This document shows, one piece after another, positions 1 to 12,529 of a stretch of DNA of 64,000 bases (position 1 is its first letter; each line of letters starts with the position of its first letter). Under the pieces are notes generated by a model, which saw nothing but the letters and a program-made list of their open reading frames with translations, searched no databases and was not told the DNA's origin. This DNA is from Zonotrichia leucophrys gambelii. Its lineage: Eukaryota > Chordata > Aves > Passeriformes > Passerellidae. Position numbers and translations under genes: made by a program. Where the stretch lies: contig NC_088177.1 in the NCBI RefSeq assembly GCF_028769735.1, forward strand, positions 27,808,099-27,872,098, read 5' to 3'.

Positions 1-112
1 TACCTGGATATGTTGAGGATGTTGGTTAGGAGTGATTATGGTGGTGTTGGGTTGATGGTTTGACTAGATGATCTTGAAGGTCTCTTCCAACCCTGATGAT
101 TCTATTGCTTGT
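1..112 (+). mobile_element. CR1 LINE, 3' terminal fragment
   Basis: The fragment carries the typical CR1 3' end: a stretch like 'gactagatgatcttgaagg' followed by 'tctcttccaaccctgatga' and ending in a copy of the short terminal 'attctat' repeat. CR1 is the dominant LINE of birds and other sauropsids, and its copies are usually cut short at the 5' end. This one is cut by the window edge, so its full length is unknown. It has no coding capacity here. Confidence 0.85.
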
Positions 113-3100
113 GGAACAGACACTCTCTAACATTTGTTTAAAATACCATTCCAAGTAATAAACCCTTGAATTTATGGTACATTTCTGAGAGTGGCTGTGC
201 TACATGGTATAACTTGAGTACCAATAAGGATAGATTTGCTGTGTTACAAATATGGTGAAACCTCTAAGATGCATTTATTTTATCCGATACATTTTATAAT
301 TAATATATTTTATAATGCAACTGCTTACTATTATAAAGAAAATAAGATAAATTCTATGCAGATTACTTGTTAAAAAAATTCAAAGCCACTTGAGATTGAA
401 TTAATGCTTTGTTTTATCCATGGTAACATGGCAGATAAGACTGCATAGGGTGTATATTTCATGCTTAATACACTTTTCAGCTGAAAGTAACATTCACTTC
501 TTAACTTGACTGTTTTATAATTCTCTGAAAAACCCTAGACCCAACAACAACAAAAATACCCTTAGAAAAGCCCAAAGCCTCAGGGCCCTTCAACAGTGTT
601 GAAGTTAACTATGAAAGAAACTATGATTTTTTTTTTCTTCTTTATTAATTCTGGCCCAGGCAGATTGATGGAGCTTTAGCTGGCAAAGGAACAAGGGCAG
701 GTGGAATTAGCCACTGCTCTGGACCAGATGAACACAGTGTGGTGTGTATTCAAAGGAGAGAGCAAGACAAATGTATACAAGCATGAAGGGGCCTTCAGTT
801 AGCGTAGGGGGGAAATATTGTGGTATATTAAAGCTAAAGAAGGATGTATGAAAGTGGGTCACTGCACTACTATTCTTACTCCTTCTGTTCCTGTACATGC
901 AAAAGGAAGCAAGATGGTATATATGCAGATGACTATGGAGGGCAAGTGTAAAGGTCAATGTATATAGTTCTGCCCTGGATTTCACAACAGGCCTGGCAAT
1001 CACACAGTCTGTAGAGGTAAAAATGAGTTTTTCTACCAACCAAGTCGGAAATGAAAATAGAATCCTTGTGTTTTTATGGCCCATGTATTTCTGATACATA
1101 AAATGCACAATGGCTTGAGGTAAATGTAACAAAAAATTTCAGTTTTTGAGAACTGCAAAGGCCCTCCATTTGCCTTTCCTTTAGGAATACTGGAAATTTC
1201 TTGCAATCACTACATTACTCTCTTTTCTATAAAACTGTCTAATGTTCAAGTAACATATTTTGTCATTTCAATGTAAATCTACATACAGGGACCCTTTTGG
1301 CCATTATGACTTTTTCTTTTGTTTGATGAAGATTTATGTAAGATGGCTAGCTTTTTCTAGAATGCTTGGGAGTAATCATGACATGCCTTTGCACAGGCAT
1401 CTCATGCATGATATTTGTCCACACATAGTGTTGGCAAAGTTGACAGAGATGTGTGTTATAACTATTTTTGTATTCTGGGCCACAGTAAGACTGAAAACAG
1501 ACTTAGTCAGGATACAGCTTTTTAGCGACAATTCATAGAAATAAAATCTGCTCTTAAAGCCATAAAGATGCCACCCTGTGACAACAAGACATCCCTTAGG
1601 AAGTAGTTTCAAAGGTGCAAGATGATGCCCGCAAGTTCTGGGAAGTGATTTTTGCTTTCTGTGAAATCAATCAGTGCATGAGAGGGCCCTGAGTGATAGA
1701 TGGACACTTCCTTTTATTGAGCTAAATAATTTCCTAATAAGGGTTGAGTAAATGCTACTATTAACCCCAAGAAATGTGTTAAGTACAAGAATAAGAATGC
1801 AGTGATCTACAGCGCTAAATAGTTGTTTGGAAATGGGCTCTTGTTTGTTAATAAAAAACTATAAATTGTTTAATCCAGCAACATTTTGTTTTAGACTATG
1901 ACAAAAGTACTTCATATCTGAAACATGTCAATTATCATGAACTTCCTGATCATCTATTCAGTATTTTCTCTTACCTCCATTTTATAGTCCAATCAATAAA
2001 ATGAAAGTATATCTTGACCCATTAGCTAGTTGACTGTTTACAATTTTTGGAGTTACAGTGCAGACTACTCTGAATTATAGGGCTATGTATTATTTACAAG
2101 TTTTTATGGCAGACTACTTTGAAGGATTGTAAAAGGTTTTTTTTTAAGTTAAGGTTAAGCATAAGAAATATATCTTAATTGGAATCAGCTATTTTATTTT
2201 GCATGTGTATTTTTAGAACTGCCATTCATAGCATTTTTCAAAAGAGTATTTTGGTTTTGAACCAACATATTTGAGACTAATTTTTTCCTCCACTTTAGCG
2301 ATGAAGCTAATTTTAAAGTATTATTAGTGGTGAATGTGATTTTAGTCAGGAAATCAAGATGTGAATTTTTGAACATGTTTCTCCAAAGGTGCACTTCTCA
2401 AATTATTACTGTGAAAGTAATTTATTTCAGCCAAACACTCTTCCCACATATTGTTAACAGGAGTCTGCACTCCAACTCATTTAACAGCTTTTTAATTCAG
2501 TAGTTATTCCATTTTAATAGAGCTGTTTCTTCATCATTCTGCATTTAGTGATAAATGGTGCCAGGATATATGATAAATTAAACCACAAAGAACTGTGCTA
2601 AAGTAATCTAAAGGGTTTGGCTTGAAAGGAAGAAACACCTAGTTTGCTCAGCATAGCTGTCTGAAAATTCCTATAGAGAAAAACACTTCCTCTCAAAGCT
2701 AAACTGTGAAATAAATTTGAAAGCAAAGTTTTAAACTCTAACTGCCTTTCAAAGTTCATCCTGATAGTACCTACCAAGCTGCACAATTGCATAATGGACT
2801 CATCAGTCTGAAACAATGTCTCAAAAAGCTACATAATTTAAAAAATGTAGTAATTCAGGTGATACCTATTTAAAACTCTGATAGTAATAAAATCTCAGCT
2901 TCTGGAAGGTATGTTCTGAGTGGACAGCAAAACCTACCCCAAAAGTTACATGAACTGTGAAAATAAGTAGTTTTTGACATCTGGAATACAAGTACTTCTG
3001 TGGTTTGTTGGGTGGCTGAGCTGGTTTGGGGTATTTTGTTTGTTTTGCTTTGGGGTTTCTTGCCTTTTTTTTTTTTTTTCTCTGCTCACAGGATAAAACA

Positions 3101-5059
3101 CCTGCAACTTTCACCTATGCATATTCAAGTGTTGGAGAATTGTGGTGTTGTAATTCAGCAATATGGACAATTTTTTTTTTTAAGAGGAAGTCTTCCATTT
3201 CCTTCTGCTCTTCTTGGTTTTCTCTGTTTTACAAAAAATATGCACCAGCCATCTATCTGCATCTTCCTTAAAAATGAACACAAGCCTTTTAGTTTCCTCC
3301 TTGATAAGTTAAGGTCTCAAATTTCTGTAGAGAATAACCAATAAAATGGTGTAGGAATTAACATATAGGCATGTTTTAAAGTAGGTCATTCATTACAATA
3401 TGCATAGTGTGTGTCAGCTTTCTGCTCTTGGCATTTTTGTTACTAAACCTTCTTAATTCTGAGCTCTACTTGATATGGCAGAGGTAAATTTGATGGCAAA
3501 AGAGTGCTTAGATAAATGATCATGAGGTATGAGCCCCTTTTGAATAGGTTTGAATCTGTCTATAGAGAACTAAAGTAGCCATTAAGTAAATCTGCATGTG
3601 GTCTATGTGAAATGAGTTTGAGATCTTAGTCCAGGTTCTAGTGAATGTTTTTTAAGACCTTACTTAAGCAATTTCTTCTTGGTAGTATGAAATGGAGTAT
3701 GCAAAGAATCATCAGTGTGGTGATCAACGGGAGGGAGTTAAAGGCTCAATGTTATAGAAAGACTAGTTCATTTTGTTAATTACATTTTAAATTGAACACC
3801 TTTGTTAAAGATCCCTTAAAACTGATCCAAGCATTTTTTTTTGTTAAACAAACAACAAAACAGACATGTATATGTTAAACTGTGCGTGATGTGGGTTTTA
3901 TTTTTTAATAGGCAGCATATATTCACACAGCATATTTTAAGCCCTTTCCAAACAAGACCTCTCTTCAAATGACTTGTTAGCAAGCTGAGTTTCTAACCAA
4001 ATTGACTTAGGAAATGAGAATATTGTGCCATCAAGGGGGTAAACTGCTGGAAGATTCAAGAAGTCTCTTCAGTGGTCTCCTGACAGCTTTGCCATTCGGA
4101 AAAATTAATGAGATAATAGACAACAACAATTTTTCAGTGCTTTGAAATGTTTAGCGAGTGCATTTTCCATTTCAAACCTTGGTGAGGTTTGTTTTGTAGT
4201 TGGTGGTTGAGAAAAATTAAGTCACTTCTCTTCAGCTTTGCCTTGTATCAAACCTGCCAGTTTGTCATTCGTTAGGGGCAAGTAATTTGCTACTGTGATG
4301 ATAATGAAGGGTGTTCAATTGTAAGAACTTAAACTTTTTTTTGATGTTACATTGGAGCATATGACTTGTAAAGCACAGGCTTCATATTCTCTAAATACAC
4401 AATTTTTTGGGTGGTCCTGAAATGTGGTATTTCACAGGAGATAATTTCACCTTTAACAAACAATAATTTCACTGAAGTCAGGAGCAAAGCTTGAATTTGA
4501 ATGCCTATGTTGTTTCATATGGGCACAAAGGTAATTTATGGTCATTTTCCTTTTAAAATGATTATGTAAAGCTTCTACTGTAGATGTGTTTCATGCAGTG
4601 ATGTTTTGGGATGACATAGTTCTATTTTAAATAAAGGCCATAAAGTACAGGTGCTTTCTTGTTAACCTGGCTTCTAGTCTAAAATTATGTTTCTGAATTG
4701 TTAGTCCTGTTTGAAAAATGTTCTCTTGAACAGATCAAGTTGTCTGATTTTAAAATCTACCAACATTATATTCAATCCCTGTATAATGCTGTCAAAAGTT
4801 AATGAAGTGGAATACTAAAATGTACTTCATTTTTTAGTTGTATAGTGAAACAAAAGAAATTCCATGGCATATGTGAGAACTTGAGAGCAGCTGTACTGTG
4901 TTAGCCCCGAAGATCTATGTACCTCAGTATCTTTTATCAGTCTCCAGAGCTGGCTATGGGAAGCTATTTAGACAAGGGGATATCACAAACAGTAGGGAAA
5001 GTGTGAACTCCACATTAATGCCTAGCTCCCAGTGTTGGAAGGCACAGTTTTTTGCATCT
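113..5059. other. Non-coding AT-rich sequence, no gene seen
   Basis: Unique-looking AT-rich DNA. The longest frame is a minus-strand frame at 707-1132. It resembles no family I know and is rich in F, L, S and H, as expected for chance translation. A G/T-rich simple stretch lies at 3001-3085 and is listed separately. At 4465-4500 there is a short 'cactgaagtcaggagcaaag' stretch, reminiscent of an old sauropsid repeat motif built on 'ccattgaagtcaatgg', but it is too short to call. I do not recognise the segment 4898-5050, which directly precedes the CR1 copy. Confidence 0.6.
3001..3085 (+). repeat. G/T-rich low-complexity tract ending in poly-T
   Basis: The top strand is almost only G and T: gtggtttgttgggtgg, then tttgtttgttttgctttgg, and ends in a run of about 16 T. 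Similar strand-asymmetric G/T (or complementary A/C) tracts recur through the window. Open frames through this tract, such as 3000-3344, are artefacts of low complexity. Confidence 0.75.
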
Positions 5060-5731
5060 CAGCACAATCAGCTAGAAAGCTGCCTTGTGAAAAAAGACCT
5101 GGAGCTGCTGGGTGACAGTGGCTGAACACAAGCCAGCTGTGCCCAGGTGGCCAAGAAGGCCAATGACATCTTAGCCCATATCAGCAACAGTGTGGCCAGC
5201 AGGACCAGGGGCATAGCTGCTGCCCTGGTGAGGCTGCACCTTGAGGGCTGTGTCCAGTTCTGGACACCTCACTGCAAGAACGACGTTCAGGTGCTGGAGT
5301 CCAGGGAAGGGTCTGGGGGACAAAATCTATGAGGAGTGAATGAGGGAGCTGGGGTGGTTTAGTCTGGAGAAAAGAAGGCTTAGAGGGACCTTTCTGCTCC
5401 CTGCAGCCACCTGTAAGGAGTCATAGCCAGGCAGAAGTTGTTCTCCTTTCTCAAGTAAAAAGAAATAGGACAAGAGTAAAGGGACTCAAAGTTGTGCCTA
5501 GGGAGGTTGAATTGGATGTTTGGTAAAATCTCTTTGTGGAAATGTTTGTCAAGCACCAGAACAGACTGTTCAGGACAGTGTTTTTTACTATCCTGGGAGG
5601 TATTTAAAAGATACTGTAGTTGTGGCACCCGGGGACATGATTTGACCTGGGTCTGGTGAACCTGTCGGTGTTAGGTTAGTGGTTGGTCTTGATGACCATA
5701 GACTTTTTTTACAACCTGAATGTCTGTATGG
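5060..5731 (+). mobile_element. CR1 LINE, 5'-truncated copy with RT C-terminus and 3' UTR
   Basis: A CR1 copy covering the end of the reverse-transcriptase ORF and the 3' UTR. Recognisable stretches in order are 'gtggccaagaaggccaatga', 'gtgtggccagcaggaccagg', 'gtccagttctggacacctca', 'tggtttagtctggagaaaag' and 'ggaggtatttaaaagatact'. The 3' end is degenerate: 'ggttggtcttgatgacc', then 'acaacctgaatg'. Several indels and stops have broken the reading frame. The 5' boundary is uncertain: similarity is clear from about 5060, and the preceding 150 bases are not recognised. The element is on the plus strand. Confidence 0.92.
5147..5332 (+). pseudogene. Decayed CR1 reverse-transcriptase C-terminal fragment
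   Basis: A 61-codon open remnant within the CR1 copy. It reads [20 protein letters not shown] and then, after a small deletion, [16 protein letters not shown] and VQVLES. This is the conserved end of CR1 ORF2, where the family has a 'VQFWAPH...DIEVLE' type stretch. The catalytic palm motifs lie upstream and are absent. A shifted frame just before it (around 5060-5125) still shows QLESCLVKKDLELLGD, the preceding CR1 block, so at least one frameshift separates the two. The protein is not functional. Confidence 0.85.
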
Positions 5732-8700
5732 TTGTACAGAGCTTTGGATAAAACTGAGATGTTAAAAAGACTCATCTTTGGGAGGGAGGAAACTTAGAGA
5801 AGGATCTTATATTTGGTTTTAAAACAGCTAGCATTTCCTCTTAGGTTTAAGGTAATTGTGTTTTTAGGAATCCAAAGGTGCTGTTTTGTTAGCACTTTGT
5901 GAATAGATTCTGCTAGTCTTAATCTGGGTAGTTATGGGATACCTGGGGAAATTTGCATAAAGAAAATGAGGGTTATATTCCTAACTGCAAAATTGTTTTT
6001 CCTAAAGAATATGGATGTAAAAGAATTTAAATTTTTTTACGTGTCAGTCCATAAATTGTTCCCCTTCTAAGAATGAGGAGTTCTTGGTCCCTAGTACTTT
6101 CCATCCATACCTACCATCAGCAATTAAGTTAACATGAAATGCAATTTATTCTATGATTTGTATTACATGGTGCATGGAAATATTCATATTGTGTGCATAT
6201 ACTTTTGAATTGCATACTCAGAATTCAAGCATTTTATCCCATTTAATTATATTTTTCCTAAAAGGGTACTAAGTGCCTTAAACTTTTGCAAAGTTGGGAG
6301 AGTTTCTAAAAATTGAGGGCAAAAAACCCTTATGGAGCTGCCATACTGCTTTAAATGGACAGTCACACCACAATATAGTTGTCCAATATTTCTTTTTGTA
6401 TACAGCTTATTACAATGACTGGCCTTGGTAGGTTATTTCACTAAGGGCAGCAGTGCAGGAAAAATTTACCTTAATTCTTTTAGTGTCCAATTCCCCCCCC
6501 AGCTTAAGTTCATAACCCCTTGTACTTCTATTTAACACAAGCTCAGATAGCCTGCAGCATCTCTCCATTCTGCTCCCTTCAGGATTGTGTGTACCTTAAT
6601 AGAGTTTCTTCATAATCGCCTTCACTTTTGAAAAAAGCCACAAAATTTCCTTTAGCTTTATAAATAATCAAGCTTTCCACATCCCAGTCTTACCATGTAA
6701 AGTTGCTCTTCTTTGTTGTATAGTCAACAACTCTAAACTATTCTTTCTTTTCTGACATGATGACTTACTGAAGTTATCCCAGGGCTGAAATGCTTGCTTG
6801 TTATGGAATGCTTTCCTTGACTCACCTCTGCTGCTTAACCATTTCAGAATTTATTTTGCTTTTTAACTGTGGTGAATCACAACAAAATGACCAATAATGC
6901 ATATAATGCTATAGAAATTGGTGCTTTGTATTTTGTCATATCCCTATTCAGTTCTGTGAAAAGAAAATTAATTTTGATCTCCTGTTTCTCTACTCTTGCT
7001 TCATTATTTTACAATTTTTAGAATGACTTTTAGAACTCACTTTTATCCATTCAGACTCCTAGTTTGTCCTAAGACTTTCTGACCTATATTGCTTTTCACT
7101 TTTGTATTGACTCACTCCCCCAGCCCATTTTTGTGTCAGCAAAAACTGTCTCACCTTTCTTCACATTTCTTCTGCCAGGTCATAAATACAGAAAGAAGAA
7201 GAAAAAAGCCCCAAACAAACCCAACAGCATCAATTCTAATGCTCACGGCATCCCCCTTATCAACTCCCTACATCCCCACAAGTAACCTTTGTGTCAGATA
7301 TCCAAGCTAGCTCTCTAACCACCTCTAGTGCTATATTTTCTTGACCTTTATAGGGCAGGATTTTCTGCAATTCTGTATAAGAAGTATTCCTTAATTCCAA
7401 TGTGTTTTGTCTGAAAGTTCTCTAGTCAACACTTTTGTTACTTTAAGAAAGAACTCTGTAATTTTCCATTCCTACTAGCTTTTTCTAGAATCACTTGAGA
7501 ATTTTTTTTCCTACTTGCTCCTGTTTCTGTATGGAATTGCTGTAACAGTGAGATATGGCAACAGATTTCATCTACTTTCAGCCTGTACCTGAAGATTGGG
7601 TAGTAATCTGTGCTGCTCCATGTCATAGCATGAGGACAAACCTCTTCAACCTATGCTAATATGCCTTAAAGGCAATTTGGAGGTTGAAAGCACTTGTAAT
7701 TTTAGTGCCTAACAACATATCTGGATGAATAATTATTACGCATTCATTTCCCCAAGTGTTTTAAATATTTAGCTATAATTATTATCTGACTATAAATTTG
7801 ATCCATTTGCAACTTTCTGTATGAAGCTATTCACAGCACTGTTTTGAGACAGAATAGTATTGGAAGAATAGTACTGCATTTTGAGAGAAACATGTCGATT
7901 CCATTCTGCAGCCTTTTAATAGACAGGTGTACCAGGTGCCACATGTCTGTGATTTACTACCAGACTGGTAAGAACCAATTATTGTACCACCTCTGGCTGA
8001 AAAAAGGATGGATCCATGTAGCTTTTTTAATTCTGCCATTTCACTAAAAAGAAGTTTTATCATTGAGTTTTCTGAATTTGCATGGTAAGCCTAGGTGTGA
8101 AAGGAAAGCTTATGGTACCAAGATTGTTTGTTTCTGTAGGAACCTCCTGTATGTTTATGCCAGAGTGTTTTGTGAGCATTTCTTGACAAAAGTGGATGAA
8201 TAATACCTTCTAGTGTATAGACAAAACACATTGTGTACTATCTCTGTGGAATAATTGCTCAGATTTTTTTTCCTTGGTTTTAATAAATAATTAAGAATCT
8301 GAATTGCTGTTGTCTCCAAATTTAGTTTCATGAAATCTTTATACAGAACATTTGTGACTTTTTTTCCAAATTACTTATAGGCATTCCCAGTAGAGATTTT
8401 ATTTTTGCTTGTGCAATGAGCAGGAGATTATCATCAAATTTTCTATAGGCTTGATGCCCTATTATTCTGCTAAGAGGTCACTTAAAAAACCTTGTTAATT
8501 GATGCAAGGTTACTTATGCAACAGATCACTGACAGAGCAGAAAAAACCCGTTGTGTTGAACAAGTTGGGTTTTTTCCTAAAAGACCTGTTATCTGCTTCT
8601 TGTATTGTCAAATGCAGTGGTACATTCAAAAATGACATGCAATGGATGTAATCTTTTAAAAGCTTTCTTTGCTCATCAATTTTTCATAGGTAGGGTCCAG

Positions 8701-9083
8701 AACATTAAAATTTGGACAGGAGAAACTCCAGTAAAAAGAATTGCATTGAGATTCTCTTGGAGGCTTTCCTCTAAAATAATACATTGATATTCAAACTATT
8801 CTTCGTTCATTTGACTAATGAGGCTTTTGTTAGTTTCATGTGCTAAAGACAGTGGCTCTTCAACTGCTTATTAAAAAGGTCTGACTGACTGACTTACACA
8901 TTAATGATAGAGAGGAAAGTCTCCTTTAAAGAAATATGCCTGTGAAGCAGAGACTAGACATCAAATCCTGGTGTTAAAAAATTTTCTGAAAAGAAAAAAA
9001 TAAAAATCTGTGTGAGGTTCTCTGGTGTGGTGATGGCTGCAGGCCTTTGAAAAAAAAATAGTCTAAGATCTGCAAGAATGGTG
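5732..9083. other. Non-coding AT-rich sequence, no gene seen
   Basis: No repeat family or gene recognised. There is a C-run near 6493-6501 and an A/C-rich patch around 7195-7270, which is the complement of the G/T type seen elsewhere. Short frames at 7089-7310, 7438-7626 and 7827-8063 have chance-like composition and no motif. Confidence 0.55.
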
Positions 9084-9158
9084 TTTCTTTTTTTTCCTTT
9101 CTTTTTTTTTTTTTTCCTCTCTTCTCTTCTTCTCCCCACTCCCACCCCCCCACCCATT
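9084..9158 (+). repeat. Homopyrimidine tract with C-rich end (minus-strand G-quadruplex motif)
   Basis: Positions 9084-9137 contain only C and T (54 bases), including a run of 14 T. The tract continues into C-runs at 9134-9137, 9141-9143, 9145-9151 and 9153-9155. On the minus strand these are four G-runs of at least 3, with loops of 1, 1 and 3 bases, which is a full G-quadruplex motif. A mirror-type polypurine strand of this length can also form triplex DNA. Apparent minus-strand frames here (8954-9157, 9063-9260) are only K/R/E-rich translations of the purine strand. Confidence 0.85.
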
Positions 9159-9360
9159 TGCTGTCACAGCTTTTCTAAGGATTTTTCCAAAAGAGAACAC
9201 AGAAAGGATTTGGTGGAAATGCATCAATAGGTGCAGAGTAGTAAAGCATATCACGAACACTAAAACTTATTAAATTCAAATAAATGAGGAATTATGGTAG
9301 AAACTCAATACTCCCTACATATTGTGAAGTGGAATAACAATGTAAAACATGGACAACATT

Positions 9361-9383
9361 CCCCCCCCCCCTTTTTTTTTCTT
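9361..9383 (+). repeat. C11-T9 homopolymer junction
   Basis: Eleven C followed directly by nine T, then ctt. It is a simple-sequence tract about 200 bases downstream of the larger homopyrimidine tract. Its length is likely polymorphic and prone to sequencing error. Confidence 0.85.
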
Positions 9384-10490
9384 AAAACAGCTTCATTCAG
9401 ATGATTAATTTCCTAATGTTTCTCAAAAACCCTTTAAGCCATTTGTAGAAAAAATGGCTCCTTACTTAAAGATATTTGCAGCTACTGAAGTGTCTATCAC
9501 TCTTTAGAAATTACTTGTCCTTAGAAGCTTCAGTGGGTTTTCTGAGAAGATGTATGATTTGAGGTTTTGTTTTCTTAATGAAAATTTAACTCAGGCATAA
9601 AAATTTGAGACCAATTATACATCAAAAAAATTCAATTTTGAGCTTTTGCATAATTGGATTTTACTAGTTTAGTCATATTTTTTCTGCTAATTTCATGTTG
9701 TATGAAGATAATTCTAACAGCAATCTCTTGATCTCATATATGAAAAGAGAATCATTCTGCAATAAAAAATGCTGGCTAAGTAGTAGTTATATATTTTTTT
9801 TTAGCTGCTGTTGAAGGGTGTTAAGAATTTTTAGCTACCTGAGAACTAGAACCCTCATTTCATGAATGGCTTAACTTGCCGCTTTCTTTGAGACATTTTT
9901 GACAAAAAGAGCTTTTATTTGCAATAAGTAATAAAAAGTGGCTGAGTTTAATAATTCTGCCTTTGTAAAACTGATTAATGTCTGCTTCTAGAGCATCTTT
10001 ATCTCTTTATCCTTTTTGGGTAGAACAAAATGCTGACTAAGACTTGGAATGACCTAACAAGCCTGTCAGATTTTTTACCTCAGGGTGTTTCTTGTAACTG
10101 TTTTGGTTGGTTTGGATTCACTTTTTGCCTCCATTTCCCTAAAAGAAGTTTTTCTTCTCTGTAGCAAAGCATTTCTTATTGGGCGTTGATGTACTCCGGG
10201 GAACCTGTGGTTTCTAGCTGTCACGTCTGTCTGTGAAACCCATCAGCTTAGTCAAACCTTAGGTAAATTAGTGTGGCAAAGAGAAGCAGTTGAGGATTTT
10301 TCTTTTTTATTAATGTGTAGGTCTTTTCCAGTGTTGCACTCTGAGTGGTGTCAATAAATCCCTTCCAAAGAATTCTGATAACCTCCTTTCATTCAAGTCT
10401 CTCCAAGTGCTCTGTCTGCTTGCAATCTGAGACTTGATGGATTGCATAGGTTTTTTTCTATAATATATTTTTACACGTTTTTGACTGCAG

Positions 10491-10542
10491 GTTTCAATGA
10501 CAACTGCTAGATATAACCCTGAAAATATTAAGACACAGACAG
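10491..10542 (+). other. Exon-like segment flanked by splice-site consensus (speculative)
   Basis: A pyrimidine-rich stretch ends in 'ttgactgcag' at 10490. It is followed by 52 bases and then 'cag/gtaaaatt' at 10543, so both an acceptor and a donor fit the consensus. One frame is open and reads VSMTTARYNPENIKTQT. I do not recognise this peptide. Such pairs arise by chance in 64 kb, so this is a pointer, not a gene call. If real, it would be a micro-exon of a gene whose other exons lie outside or are unrecognised here. Confidence 0.15.
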
Positions 10543-11833
10543 GTAAAATTAGAAGACAATATCATATAATCTGGTGGTATAAAAGATATATATGATTGCT
10601 TTGTGTCCAGAATGGTTCACCAGGTCCAAAATAGTTACCTTCTATACCTGCACCTCATCTCTTTCCATAAGTAGAGAGACTGCAAATGGTTCATGGATGA
10701 CAGGTGAATGGCATTGGAAGTTCTACCTTCAGAATAAGCATTTTACAGTATAAATGTAAACAAAACACAAATTAAAAAGAATAGTGTTTAATCTTGAATT
10801 TACTAGTATTGCTACCTCTTTGGAAATCACATGCAGAAGGATTTATATATTTTAAATATCTCTGAAGCCTCTGAGTTGGTGTAATCAGTGTATTGAAAAT
10901 GGCAGAGAGATGGACGAGGTGAGCACAGGCTTAAAGGAAGACAATGCACAGAATATATTGCACCTTAAATGAGGTGTCAAGGGTAATCAGATGTATAATT
11001 TGATGGGAATCTGTCACACATCTGCATAGTTTACCAAAAATAAAAATTCAATCTGTAATAAATAGGCTCAGCTTCCAGAATAAGCTCTGCGAATTCCTGC
11101 AAGCGATATAAAACTATAAAATGCATAGTAGTTTTTTGTAAAAAAAACCAAAAAAAACAAAAAAACCCCCCAAAGATAGAAAGTTGGACTAGCCCTGCAG
11201 GAGACTTTTTAAAAAAAATAATTGTTCATGCTCTGAGACATGAAGCATCTTGCATTACCCTCTGTAGAGTCAAATAATGTAAACAAGACTTATATTTTCT
11301 GCTATTGTACCCGTTTGGAAGCATGCTGAATACAAGATGATGTTAATCTAAGTCTTGATTTTGGGAGGTACAGGTGTTTGGAGACTCCACAAGTTTAGTA
11401 AGAGGTATGGATGCCCAACAGATGGCTGGCAGCAGCTGCAGTCCCACTGAGTATTTTTTGTATGCAAGTCCTTTAATATCCTGTTCATTGCCACCATGTA
11501 GTCTTCATATATAATTTGCTGCAGCAATGCAGGCTTTCATTGTTCCCCTAATTTCATGGTTCTATAGTGCTGTAAAGAGCCCTGTGCCAGTGATTTGAAC
11601 TATGCTGTACAAGTCCTCCAAATGTGGGTATTTTGGGCTTAAGATTGGTATGCCATTTACCTGTTAGGCAGTGATAAAGGCCAAATCAAAGATTGAACCG
11701 CTAACTGCTCCAAGGACAGGGGCTAGCAAAGGTGCTAGCACTTCAAAGTAATTGTCATGCTCTCATTCTGTAGAGATTTTTTTGAGGTGGATATTTTGTG
11801 CGTGTTTATGTGTAATTCAAGGCTTCAGCATGG

Positions 11834-11849
11834 CAGAGAGAGAGAGAGA
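11834..11849 (+). repeat. (GA)n microsatellite, about 8 units
   Basis: A short run of alternating G and A within 'ggcagagagagagagagaag'. It is an ordinary dinucleotide microsatellite. Confidence 0.8.
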
Positions 11850-12189
11850 AGCTGGCCTCAAAAGAGTTCTTTTAAGAACCCAAAAGAGCAAGAATTGTTA
11901 TGTCTGTTTTATCTTCAAGCATCAGAAAGACTTTAATTAAGATATCCCTGGGTTCATGTGAGTTTGCTAGAGCTCACTCACCGGGAGGGTTTTCTAAGCT
12001 CTTGAAACTCATTTTTAATGATACTGCTTCCAGAGAAATATCTGAAGAGGATCACTGAAAAATGCAATATATATTGTATTATCATATCATGTACTGTTAC
12101 TGTTGTAACCCATCATAGCTGATTTACGTGAAAAATAAATATGGAAAGTCTAGTGGTCTGTCCAGAGAAATAGGAGACAAGAACATCTC

Positions 12190-12305
12190 AGTTTTAATTA
12201 ATAGTTTGATTCCCCTGTAACCTTGTTAAATTTACCTAAGTCTCTTTGTGCCAGGTTTCTTAATCTTCTTGCCAACGATGACTGAAATAACTTTGTTTTA
12301 AAAGC
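12190..12305 (+). mobile_element. MIR-type SINE remnant
   Basis: The stretch 'ctgtaaccttgttaaattta' followed by 'cctaagtctctttgtgccag' and 'gtttcttaatcttcttgcca' aligns without large gaps to the central part of MIR-type SINEs. That part reads, in family terms, 'tgaccttgggcaagttactt', 'aacctctctgtgcctcagtt', 'tcctcatctgtaaaatgg'. The alignment is by eye. The tRNA-derived head and the tail are too diverged to see. MIR-type elements are very old and long inactive. Confidence 0.5.
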
Positions 12306-12516
12306 ATTCCTATTAGCTTTTAATGTTATCATCATTACAAAATGTGCATACAGAAATTAAATCCTTTGTGCCGCTGTCTCTCATCTCTAAAATTGAGGGG
12401 GGGAGGGGGGCACACAATATTTCCTGCTTCACAGGCAGTTTGGAAGTGGAATTTTGAAATTTTTGAGAGGTGTTAGATATTATGGTAATGAGGGCAATAG
12501 AAAAACTCATTAACTT

Positions 12517-12529
12517 GTTAATAATTAAT
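12517..12529 (+). promoter_or_regulatory. HNF1/POU-homeodomain-like binding motif
   Basis: gttaataattaat matches the palindromic HNF1 consensus gttaatnattaac at all but the last base. It is embedded in a run of ATTA/TAAT cores (12510-12540). This is a motif match only. In AT-rich DNA such matches occur by chance, and nothing here shows it is used. Confidence 0.3.

Larger units (their letters stand above)
9384..12189. other. Non-coding sequence with small simple repeats
   Basis: AT-rich unique DNA. It contains an A/C-rich tract at about 11131-11170 (runs of A broken by cc, ending in six C) and a (GA)n stretch at 11834-11849. A possible short exon-like segment at 10491-10542 is listed separately. 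No gene recognised. Confidence 0.55.

Noticed and set aside
707..1132. 141-codon minus-strand frame, one of the longest in the window
   Set aside because: It starts at a non-ATG codon, has a composition typical of chance translation of AT-rich DNA, and shows no domain, splice context or neighbour support.
4200..4330. Possible MIR-like similarity ('aagtcacttctcttcagctt')
   Set aside because: Only a few words match and the order is not kept, so it is too weak to call.
8954..9260. Two K/R/E-rich minus-strand frames
   Set aside because: They are translations of the homopurine strand of the simple tract at 9084-9158.
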